From contig CALPPJ020000107.1 in the NCBI GenBank assembly GCA_943325425.2, positions 1-5,682 of the forward strand: a stretch of DNA of 5,682 bases, given 5' to 3'. This DNA comes from Bifidobacterium breve (GTDB lineage Bacteria; Actinomycetota; Acidimicrobiia; Acidimicrobiales; Ilumatobacteraceae). Shown here one piece after another: positions 1 through 5,394 of the stretch; positions within the stretch are counted from its first letter, which is position 1, and every line of letters begins with the position of its first letter. The translations under genes and the position numbers were made by a program. Under the pieces are notes generated by a model, which searched no databases, was not told the origin of the DNA, and saw only the letters and a list, made by a program, of their open reading frames with translations.

Positions 1-79
1 CAGCGCCGCTGGATTTTCTCGTTTTCGCAAGCTAGATATTGAACATTCACTCAACGCGTTTTACGAAGTACGACCTTAA
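1..79 (+). CDS. C-terminal end of an upstream gene, probably a class I SAM-dependent methyltransferase (5' partial)
   Basis: Reading from base 2, an open frame runs to a TAA at 77-79 and encodes 25 residues ending in LDIEHSLNAFYEVRP. The pattern AGFSRFRxxx...NAFYEVRP resembles the C-terminus of many actinobacterial class I SAM-dependent methyltransferases, which end in AGFxxFRR...FNxxYEARP. This is a match from memory of the family. The catalytic and SAM-binding parts lie outside the window, so the function cannot be confirmed here. The next gene starts 40 nt downstream on the same strand, so the two could be co-transcribed. The other two frames do not give a comparable protein-like tail; frame 1 stops at 40-42. 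I am fairly confident this is coding and less sure of the product. Confidence 0.55.
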   Translation, partial: SAAGFSRFRKLDIEHSLNAFYEVRP

Positions 80-89
80 AGAGTCATAA

Positions 90-106
90 GAAAGTTCATA
101 ACTTTC
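90..106. repeat. Short perfect dyad (7-bp arms, 3-nt spacer) upstream of the PPOX-fold gene
   Basis: GAAAGTT (90-96) and AACTTTC (100-106) are exact reverse complements separated by CAT. The dyad sits between the stop of the upstream gene at 79 and the Shine-Dalgarno sequence at 109-115. It has no following T-tract and its arms are AT-rich, so it is not a typical intrinsic terminator. It could be a repressor operator or a small hairpin in the 5' leader. The sequence shows only the symmetry; any regulatory role is inference. Confidence 0.4.
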
Positions 107-119
107 CTAAGGGGGAATC

Positions 120-563
120 ATGAGTAGTGATATCACGATTGAAGAAGTTAAGACGGCCAGTTCTGCGCTCAGCATGTGGGCGCACATCGCAACTGTCGGT
201 GCCGATCAAGAGCCAGACGTCGTTCCAGTGCATCCCTGCTGGGACGGAGAAACACTGTGGATCATGGTGGGATTGACATCAACCAAGACCCGAAATGTCG
301 CAGAGAACCCTCGCGTCGCTCTTCATTGGCAAGTTACCGAGAATGGCGATGGAGTAGAAGTGTGGGGAACAGCACGCGTCCTCAGCGACATCGATACAAA
401 GCGTCGACTTTGGACCGGCGTATTTGATTACGACCTCAATGGCTTCGCACCAGGTGGACCCGATAACAGCCCCGACACAGCATTCATGGAGGTCACTGTC
501 GAACGTGCCCTAGTCATGAAGATGTACGGCATGGGTGGCATGCAGCGCTACTCACGCGCATAG
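120..563 (+). CDS. Pyridoxamine 5'-phosphate oxidase-fold (FMN/F420-binding split-barrel) family protein
   Basis: This 147-aa protein is the usual length for single-domain split beta-barrel flavoproteins (PPOX class), which in actinobacteria bind FMN or F420 and reduce or oxidise small molecules in the cytoplasm. Residues 20-52 give the first barrel strands (AHIATVGADQEPDVVPVHP, then a DGETLWIMVG strand). They are followed by the typical phosphate-contact stretch TSTKTRNVAENPRVAL at 53-68, with Lys56, Arg58 and the NPRVAL turn. The strand VEVWGTARVL follows, and the C-terminus is rich in Gly and Met (KMYGMGGMQRYSR). The ATG at 120 is preceded by AAGGGGG at 109-115, four bases away, a strong Shine-Dalgarno. 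A short-chain dehydrogenase starts 14 nt after its stop, suggesting a two-gene redox operon. Substrate and cofactor (FMN, F420 or heme) cannot be told from the sequence. Confidence 0.85.
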   Translation: MSSDITIEEVKTASSALSMWAHIATVGADQEPDVVPVHPCWDGETLWIMVGLTSTKTRNVAENPRVALHWQVTENGDGVEVWGTARVLSDIDTKRRLWTGVFDYDLNGFAPGGPDNSPDTAFMEVTVERALVMKMYGMGGMQRYSRA

Positions 564-577
564 GGAGAAGAGACGCA

Positions 578-1369
578 ATGGCCCGTCTGAGTAATCTCTC
601 CCGAAGCCTGAATGGCAAATTTGCCATTGTGACTGGCGCTGCCAGTGGGATGGGTCGCGCGACTGCTTTTCTTCTTGCTGATGAAGGAGCGAGTGTAGTT
701 GTGGTCGATCTTGATCAATCCAAAGTTGACTCAGTCGTTCTTGAAATCCAGAGCGAATACGGAGCTTTACGAGCTATTGGCTTCGCTGCTGATGTTCGCG
801 ACACTGACCGTCTACAAGTCATCGTTGATCAGACTGTTGCGACATTTGGTGGAATAGACATTGTCATCAACAATGCCGGTATTTCTCTGACATCAGCGGC
901 AACATCAACTAACGATGATTTCTTAGCAGCGTGGGATACCACTTTGGCGATTAATTTGTCGGCGTACATTCATCTCGTTCGGGCCGCACTTCCGCATTTA
1001 AAGAATTCATCATCGGGCCGCATCGTCAATGTCGCGTCGACTGAATCAATCGTTGCAACGCCGACACTGTCGGCTTACTCTGCGTCTAAGTCGGGAGTGA
1101 CTGGGTTAACGAGAAGTTTGGCAGTGGAGTTGGGTAAAGACGGGATCACTGTTAACTGCATCTGTCCTGGACCAGTCAATACTGGCATGACTGATGCAAT
1201 CCCGGCCGAAATGAAAAGTAAATATGCGCAACGCCATGTAGCCCTGCGACGATATGGAGAACCAGAAGAGGTCGCCCATATGACGGTGAGCTTGTGTATG
1301 CCAGCGATGAGTTTTGTGACTGGCGCGTCAATCGTCGTTGATGGCGGCATGACGATTCGTCACACATGA
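578..1369 (+). CDS. Short-chain dehydrogenase/reductase (classical SDR, likely NAD-dependent)
   Basis: This is a cytoplasmic NAD(P)-dependent oxidoreductase of 263 aa, the normal size for a classical SDR. The Rossmann motif TGAASGMG lies at residues 19-26. Asp44 ends the second beta strand (VVVVDLD), which in this family favours NAD(H) over NADP(H). NNAG is at 98-101. The catalytic tetrad is Asn126, Ser154, Tyr167 and Lys171 (the YSASK motif), with the usual 13-residue Ser-Tyr spacing. A CPGPVNTGM segment follows the active site, and the C-terminal VTGASIVVDGGM is typical of the FabG-like subgroup. The start ATG at 578 has GGAGAAG at 564-570, seven bases upstream. It follows the PPOX-fold gene by 14 nt and probably shares its transcript. 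The substrate is unknown: an alcohol, sterol or 3-ketoacyl compound is possible. Its stop overlaps the ATG of an 11-codon ORF (ATGA, 1366-1369). Confidence 0.95.
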   Translation: MARLSNLSRSLNGKFAIVTGAASGMGRATAFLLADEGASVVVVDLDQSKVDSVVLEIQSEYGALRAIGFAADVRDTDRLQVIVDQTVATFGGIDIVINNAGISLTSAATSTNDDFLAAWDTTLAINLSAYIHLVRAALPHLKNSSSGRIVNVASTESIVATPTLSAYSASKSGVTGLTRSLAVELGKDGITVNCICPGPVNTGMTDAIPAEMKSKYAQRHVALRRYGEPEEVAHMTVSLCMPAMSFVTGASIVVDGGMTIRHT

Positions 1370-1397
1370 GCGACGAAGCAAAACTCGATAAGAACTT

Positions 1398-2510
1398 CTA
1401 AAGCGCTGGGTCAATGATTCCAGTGAGTCCAGTTGGTTCATGTGGGCCAAGGATCAACTGTTCAAGAATGCCAACTCCTTGATGCGTCACTCCTTGAGCA
1501 TCGGTCATCGTGGCACGACACAAAGCCTGAATATGAATATTTCGAGGATCACATGGGTTTTGTACTGGCAGAGTCCAACGTTCGGAACCGACTGCGAGTT
1601 CGCCCTTCCAATGTCCATGACCCCACTCGGGGTTGCCGTACCCAATTCCGAGCATGTGGAACTCGTACAACGGCTCCAAGACAATGGAGTGAGTTGCTGA
1701 AGCTTCATCAATCAGATCAATGGAAAATTCCTGCGCCCACCGAGTTCCGGGGCGCCATGTGGTTGAATACTCAACCTGCGTCATTTCGTGAGCCGCTTGA
1801 TCTCCGTCGGGAATGATGAAGCCAGTCTCATGCCAACGTTTGCCCGAAGCGTATTCGTTGACATCAAAATGGGTCGCAAAGTTTTCAAAATTGATCGGCG
1901 CCCACAGCCAGTAAAACTGTCGCTCACCTACAGGCGCACCCATATCGGCGCTCGGTCCGACTGGTCGAACTCCCCACGAACGATCGCGCGATCCGTACGT
2001 TGAAGCTGCATTCACTTCGTGACGCAGTCCATCAACCTCAATCCATCCACTCCAATGACCGAACTGAGTCATTCGGGTGTAGTCGAACACAGTGCGTTGA
2101 CCGGCTTTCACCAAAAAATGGGGTTCTTGAATCGGCCCACTTCGAGCAGTAAACACAAGATCAGCCTTAATCGCGTGTTCATCGCTATCAACCAAGATTT
2201 GATGACGCTTCATGGGCTCAAGCACATTGACTTGAATAGGACCCACAAGATTTGTCCGAGCCCGATCAGGATGAGCGCGACACGACGCATGGATTGAGAT
2301 CTGCTCTTTTCCTTCAATCACTACTGAAAACGATGCATCGGCGACGTGTCGATTCGGATATAAGCCCATCGCCACTCCGAAGTACAAGGATGCGTCAGCT
2401 CGATATCCATTGAAGAAATAGCGGTCGTAATGATTTGGATCGCTGGAGCCGGTTTCGTTCACTGGTTGGCTTCCCGAGTGGATGGGGTAATCGTCAAAAG
2501 AAGTGAGCAT
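1398..2510 (-). CDS. Conserved protein of unknown function, DUF7064/DUF7065 (CrtC/AttH lipocalin-like) type
   Basis: This 370-aa soluble protein has no signal peptide or membrane segment. I recognise it only as a member of the large two-domain beta-rich group often labelled DUF7065 plus DUF7064, which is distantly like hydroxyneurosporene synthase CrtC and AttH. Conserved-looking stretches are DDYPIH at 6-11, YDRYFFNGY at 28-36 and AMGLYPNRH at 47-55. Further on are TQFGHWSGWIEVDG at 148-161, GSRDRSWGVRP at 173-183, QFYWLWAPINF at 198-208 and GYGNPEWGHGHWKGEL at 290-305. Trp and His are abundant throughout. The first half would form the N-terminal barrel (about 1-170) and the second the C-terminal one. 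It is convergent with the SDR gene, 28 nt apart with no evident terminator between them, and divergent from ctaA. No good Shine-Dalgarno precedes the ATG at 2510. A -10-like TACGGT ends 6 nt upstream, so a leaderless mRNA is plausible. Enzymatic function is not established from sequence. Confidence 0.85.
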   Translation of the reverse strand: MLTSFDDYPIHSGSQPVNETGSSDPNHYDRYFFNGYRADASLYFGVAMGLYPNRHVADASFSVVIEGKEQISIHASCRAHPDRARTNLVGPIQVNVLEPMKRHQILVDSDEHAIKADLVFTARSGPIQEPHFLVKAGQRTVFDYTRMTQFGHWSGWIEVDGLRHEVNAASTYGSRDRSWGVRPVGPSADMGAPVGERQFYWLWAPINFENFATHFDVNEYASGKRWHETGFIIPDGDQAAHEMTQVEYSTTWRPGTRWAQEFSIDLIDEASATHSIVLEPLYEFHMLGIGYGNPEWGHGHWKGELAVGSERWTLPVQNPCDPRNIHIQALCRATMTDAQGVTHQGVGILEQLILGPHEPTGLTGIIDPAL

Positions 2511-2516
2511 GATGTG

Positions 2517-2522
2517 ACCGTA
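2517..2522 (-). promoter_or_regulatory. Candidate -10 box for the 370-aa gene, leaderless spacing
   Basis: Read on the - strand, TACGGT (2522 to 2517) fits the actinobacterial -10 pattern TAnnnT. It is followed by exactly six bases and then the ATG at 2510, which places the expected transcription start on the A of the start codon. No Shine-Dalgarno is visible, which agrees with a leaderless transcript. No convincing -35 is present; that region coincides with the left arm of the inverted repeat at 2538-2550. Confidence 0.4.
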
Positions 2523-2537
2523 GTCCTAACAGGTGGC

Positions 2538-2574
2538 ACTCATGAACCCATACGCCTACTGTGGGTTCATGAGT
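2538..2574. repeat. Perfect 13-bp inverted repeat with 11-nt spacer at the ctaA start
   Basis: ACTCATGAACCCA (2538-2550) and TGGGTTCATGAGT (2562-2574) are exact reverse complements separated by 11 bases (2551-2561). The two arms contain the two candidate ATG starts of ctaA (2542 and 2569). A -10-like TACTGT (2557-2562) lies in the spacer and just touches the right arm. There is no T-tract, so it is not an ordinary terminator. As DNA it is placed like an operator flanking a -10 box. As RNA, if transcription begins further upstream, it would be a hairpin hiding the starts. Both roles are inference; the symmetry itself is certain. Confidence 0.6.
2557..2562 (+). promoter_or_regulatory. Candidate -10 box for ctaA, leaderless spacing
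   Basis: TACTGT matches TAnnnT and is followed by six bases (GGGTTC) and the ATG at 2569. This is the same geometry as the divergent gene's candidate promoter. The -35 region (around 2534-2539, TGGCAC) is a poor match. If it is real, ctaA starts at 2569 and its transcript has no leader. Confidence 0.35.
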
Positions 2575-3507
2575 TCGCCAGACGTTGCCCAAAAAGCACG
2601 ACAGATCAGTCCTGCTGGGTACATCTGGGTTACTCGTTTCGCTCTGATTTTGTTGTGTGTCATCGTCGTGAGTGGGGCAGCGGTACGACTCACCGGCTCG
2701 GGGCTCGGGTGTTCTGATTGGCCCCGTTGCAACTCCGAAAAGTTCATTGATGTGTCGACGACGCATGGAGCCATTGAGCAGATCAATCGATTGTTCACCG
2801 GGTTGGTCACTGCCATTGTCATCGCCGCAGTTTTGGCGGCCCGTTTTCGAGTTCCGTATCGCAAGGACTTGGTGTGGCTCTCGTGGGGACTTGTTGCAGG
2901 AGTTATCGGTCAAATCGTGCTCGGGGGAATTGTGGTTCTCACGGGTCTAAACCCGGTTGCGAACCAAGGTCATTTCCTGTTGTCAATGATTCTGGTGGCC
3001 AACGCTTTAATCCTTCATCAACGTGCCAAGAATGATTCCGTTCCAAATCGGCTCTGTAACTTGTCGCCAATTCAACGCTTGATCCGAATCGCAGTAACTG
3101 TTGGTTCACTCGCCATCGTTACTGGCACCGTGGTGACCGCCTCTGGACCACATGCAGGAGATGAAAATGCCAAACGACTTGGTTTTGCAATTACGACCGT
3201 GGCCCGAATTCACGGAATCACTGTCCTCGTGACGATTGCACTGCTGATTGCAATCGCACGGTTCGCTCGGACGAAACAACTTCGTCTTCTTTATACGCCT
3301 CTTGAGACCGTCATCGTGATTGGAATCTTGCAAGGAACAGTTGGCTATGTGCAGTATTTCAACAACATCCCTGCATTGTTAGTAGGCATCCATATTTTTG
3401 GCGCAACTGTGTTTTTCTTGGCTTTAGTTCACCTGTGGATGGTGGCAAATCAGATTCCAGATGCCAATCGCGAAACCACAGTTCGAAATTCAGCAATCGT
3501 TTCGTAA
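2569..3507 (+). CDS. ctaA: Heme A synthase, COX15/CtaA family
   Basis: This polytopic membrane protein converts heme O to heme A for aa3-type cytochrome c oxidase. With the ATG at 2569 it is 312 aa, a usual length for the family, with about eight membrane segments in two four-helix halves. Hallmarks, by codon position: SGAAVRLTGSGLGCSDWPRC starts at 2671 and carries the extracytoplasmic cysteine pair (C-x5-C). Next is the E-x-x-N-R motif (HGAIEQINR, about 2764-2790), then NQGHF with a likely heme-ligand His at 2971. SGPHAGD follows at about 3142-3162, and likely ligand histidines lie at 3211 (ARIHG) and 3391 (GIHIF). The frame also opens at GTG 2533 and ATG 2542. The latter has AGGTGG at 2531-2536 as a possible Shine-Dalgarno, which would give 321 aa. 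I prefer 2569 because of the -10 box six bases upstream, but this is unsettled. Its last 58 bp overlap the converging flavoprotein gene. Confidence 0.93.
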   Translation: MSSPDVAQKARQISPAGYIWVTRFALILLCVIVVSGAAVRLTGSGLGCSDWPRCNSEKFIDVSTTHGAIEQINRLFTGLVTAIVIAAVLAARFRVPYRKDLVWLSWGLVAGVIGQIVLGGIVVLTGLNPVANQGHFLLSMILVANALILHQRAKNDSVPNRLCNLSPIQRLIRIAVTVGSLAIVTGTVVTASGPHAGDENAKRLGFAITTVARIHGITVLVTIALLIAIARFARTKQLRLLYTPLETVIVIGILQGTVGYVQYFNNIPALLVGIHIFGATVFFLALVHLWMVANQIPDANRETTVRNSAIVS

Positions 3508-4403
3508 ATGATTTCTTGAACTGGTTTGACTGATTCAATTCGTCCCATGACTTGACCAGTTAGTGCAATCGCGGCTTCCATATCTCCGCCGAAGTAGAGA
3601 TCAAGGGCTCGTGACATTTCCGTCAGCGGAACATGATCTTGTTTTTCTAACAGAGTTGTCTTCTCAGTGCGCAAAGCGCGCAGACCAGGCCGCGATAGAC
3701 GATTCAAAAACACTGTGTCAGTTTCGGCTCCATTGACAATTGAGTTTTTCCAATTGTTGTGCACCGGCGACTCGGCAGCAGAAACCATTCGAGTTCCCAT
3801 TTGCACACCTTCGGCGCCAAGGGCAAAAGCAGCGGCCATCGAAACTCCATCACATATTCCGCCCGCAGCGATAATCGGTAGCGACACTTTCGATGCGATC
3901 AACGGCAACAGCACCATTGTCGAAACGTCCTGCGGGTTCTTAAAACCTCCGCCCTCGCCACCTTCGACCACAAGCCCATCAACCCCAGCATCAACTGCTT
4001 TGAGAGCAGCAGCCAATGTCGGGACGACGTGAAAAACAGTAAGACCAGCAGCCTTTAACTGACTTGTGTATTGCTGTGGGTTGCCCGCTGAGGTCGTCAC
4101 AAACTTGACACCTTGCTCCACCACGAAGTCCACAATTGAAGGATCACGAACGAATAATTGCGCGATGTTGACACCGAAAGGACAGTCGGTCAGTTCGCGC
4201 ATACGTAAAATCTCTTGTCGAACATTGTCAAGTTCACCGGACGAGGTTTCAATAATTCCGAGAGCACCAGAATTACTGACGGCAGAAGCGAGTTGCGAAC
4301 GAGCAATCCAACCCATCGGAGCTTGCACAATTGGAAAGTCAATGCCAAGCATCTGCGTGACTCGGTTAGTGATGGGTGAAGGTGCAGTCGGCAAATTCGT
4401 CAT
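3450..4403 (-). CDS. Nitronate monooxygenase-like FMN-dependent TIM-barrel protein
   Basis: This 317-aa protein is of the 2-nitropropane dioxygenase/nitronate monooxygenase family, FMN-binding (beta/alpha)8 enzymes that oxidise alkyl nitronates; enoyl-ACP reductase FabK is a relative. Visible motifs are PIVQAPMGWIA at 24-34 (N-terminal FMN contact), CPFGVNIAQ at 74-82, TSAGNPQQY at 104-112, and VDGLVVEGGEGGGF at 141-154. The FMN-phosphate loops are AAGGICDG at 179-186 and GVQMGTR at 199-205. In well-studied members the EGxEAGGH-type motif ends in the catalytic His; here the equivalent residue is Phe154, so the classical chemistry is doubtful. The frame extends upstream to 4481, but I chose the ATG at 4403. 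It overlaps the exporter stop as ATGA, and family homology starts soon after it. The 26 extra residues would lie inside the exporter gene and look non-family. It is translationally coupled to the exporter, and its 3' end overlaps ctaA. Confidence 0.88.
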   Translation of the reverse strand: MTNLPTAPSPITNRVTQMLGIDFPIVQAPMGWIARSQLASAVSNSGALGIIETSSGELDNVRQEILRMRELTDCPFGVNIAQLFVRDPSIVDFVVEQGVKFVTTSAGNPQQYTSQLKAAGLTVFHVVPTLAAALKAVDAGVDGLVVEGGEGGGFKNPQDVSTMVLLPLIASKVSLPIIAAGGICDGVSMAAAFALGAEGVQMGTRMVSAAESPVHNNWKNSIVNGAETDTVFLNRLSRPGLRALRTEKTTLLEKQDHVPLTEMSRALDLYFGGDMEAAIALTGQVMGRIESVKPVQEIIYETIAEFRTVVSRLASGI

Positions 4404-5308
4404 GACTTGACGGTAGTAGGTCGTTGCACCGATATCGCAACGATCGGAAGCCCGACTAGTACCAGTGACATCCCGAGCCACGATTGCCCCGACACATCCT
4501 CATGAAGCACTAGGTACGCCAACAATGTCGCCACGACGGGCTCCAGAAGGGTCAGCATGACGACCGTTGTTGGTACCAATTTCTGCAAACCCTTTCCGAA
4601 GGCAACATAAGCAAGAGTCAGTGTCACTAAACCCAGGTAAACGATCATCACAACTCCCCGTGATTCGGAAATCCACGCCAGGGGGCGGAAGAAGAGAAAT
4701 GGGCTTGTCACCACGCCCGCACCGAAAAAGAGGACCGCCATGACCGCTGTGGAATTAAGTTTGCGTCCGATAAGTACTGCGGCGCTCTCGGTATACGCCG
4801 CGTATGACAGCCCAGCAATCAGGGCTGCCACCACTCCAATTGTTTCGATGTTGTCCCCGCCGTCGGAAGAAATGGATAAGAGAATCAGACCAGCGATCAA
4901 AATCAGAGCGGCCACGTACCACAGACGATGGGGAGGTGGACGACGACGTAGAGCTCCAATGAGTCGGGCAAATAGGGGACTACTACCGATGGTGATGACG
5001 GTTGCGACGGCGACACCGGCATGGCGGGTCGAATAAAAAAAAGACAGTTGGTACGAACCCACCCCGATCGCACCGAAAAATGCGATCTTGGTGTGGCTGG
5101 CCACCTCCCGCAGGTAACGCCAACTTAAGATCACGAGGCCAAGACCGCCAACGAGCAGGCGCACGACCCCTGCGGTCACCGCATCGACATTTGCTGGACC
5201 GTTGGCCAAAACCGTGCCCGTCGTTCCGAACAAAGCCGCCGCAGCCAGGATCAGACCAACTGACCTCAACATCGGTTCATTTGTCGCTTTGGGAGTTCCG
5301 TCAGGCAT
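4400..5308 (-). CDS. EamA/DMT-superfamily transporter (10-TM, RhaT/YdcZ-like exporter)
   Basis: This 302-aa inner-membrane protein has two EamA repeats, at roughly residues 14-147 and 157-293. Hydrophobic segments lie near 14-35, 44-63, 73-92, 98-118, 129-147, 157-176, 185-206, 219-237, 247-267 and 275-293. The second repeat ends in the typical pattern LTLLEPVVATLLAYLVLHE followed by GxxLVLVG. A basic loop (ALRRRPPPHR) after TM4 points to the cytoplasmic side. Family members export amino acids, nucleosides or other small metabolites with a proton; the substrate here is unknown. The ATG at 5308 is preceded by AGGA only three bases away, and a -10-like TAGCGT (5326 to 5321) implies a very short leader. 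An internal ATG at residue 13 has no visible ribosome site. The stop TGA overlaps the next gene's ATG, so the exporter and flavoprotein are made together and might handle the same compound. Confidence 0.93.
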   Translation of the reverse strand: MPDGTPKATNEPMLRSVGLILAAAALFGTTGTVLANGPANVDAVTAGVVRLLVGGLGLVILSWRYLREVASHTKIAFFGAIGVGSYQLSFFYSTRHAGVAVATVITIGSSPLFARLIGALRRRPPPHRLWYVAALILIAGLILLSISSDGGDNIETIGVVAALIAGLSYAAYTESAAVLIGRKLNSTAVMAVLFFGAGVVTSPFLFFRPLAWISESRGVVMIVYLGLVTLTLAYVAFGKGLQKLVPTTVVMLTLLEPVVATLLAYLVLHEDVSGQSWLGMSLVLVGLPIVAISVQRPTTVKS

Positions 5309-5319
5309 AAGTCCTGCAC

Positions 5320-5326
5320 TACGCTA
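5320..5326. promoter_or_regulatory. Symmetric -10 element TACGCTA, possibly serving both directions
   Basis: On the + strand TACGCT (5320-5325) fits TAnnnT and is followed by six bases and the ATG at 5332. On the - strand TAGCGT (5326 to 5321) also fits and lies 12 bases before the exporter ATG at 5308. Bidirectional bacterial promoters that share a symmetric -10 element have been described as common. A weak -35 (TTCCGT, 5296-5301) is the best I see on the + strand. TAnnnT is a loose pattern, so this is only suggestive. Confidence 0.35.
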
Positions 5327-5331
5327 GGCGC

Positions 5332-5394
5332 ATGGCGGGTGGTCTGGCACGATCTCCGCTCACTGTCATCTGGGGAGAGTTGAATTTCAAGTGA
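5332..5394 (+). CDS. Possible 20-codon leader ORF coupled to the downstream exported-protein gene
   Basis: ATG at 5332 opens a 20-codon frame beginning MAGGLARSP and ending GELNFK, with TGA at 5392-5394. The stop overlaps the proposed GTG start of the next gene in a GTGA arrangement (5391-5394), typical of translational coupling. The ATG sits six bases after a -10-like TACGCT, the geometry of a leaderless mRNA. No homology is recognised, and a 20-codon frame can arise by chance. If translated, it would bring ribosomes past the Shine-Dalgarno GGGGAGAG at 5372-5379. Confidence 0.25.
   Translation: MAGGLARSPLTVIWGELNFK

Noticed and set aside
39..67. Promoter-like TTGAAC (39-44) and TACGAA (62-67) with 17-bp spacing
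   Set aside because: It lies inside the coding tail of the upstream gene, and TACGAA lacks the final T of the -10 pattern; too weak to call.
1370..1397. Terminator between the convergent SDR and 370-aa genes
   Set aside because: The 28 bases hold no stem-loop of useful length and no T-run.
2533..2568. GTG 2533 or ATG 2542 as the start of ctaA
   Set aside because: Not excluded: ATG 2542 has AGGTGG nearby. The added residues look unlike a CtaA N-terminus, and a -10-like box sits at leaderless distance from ATG 2569, so the latter was preferred.
2494..2913. 139-aa open frame on the - strand over ctaA, and similar long frames opposite or within other genes
   Set aside because: They lie wholly or largely across well-supported genes, have no recognisable motifs and biased, low-complexity composition; they are shadows.
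3471..3504. CGAAAC / GTTTCG inverted pair near the convergent gene ends as a terminator
   Set aside because: Only 6 bp with a 22-nt loop and no T-tract; expected by chance and inside coding sequence of both genes.
4404..4481. Longer start (4481) for the nitronate monooxygenase-like gene
   Set aside because: The extra 26 residues lie inside the exporter coding region, do not resemble the family N-terminus, and would replace a clean ATGA coupling with an 82-bp overlap.
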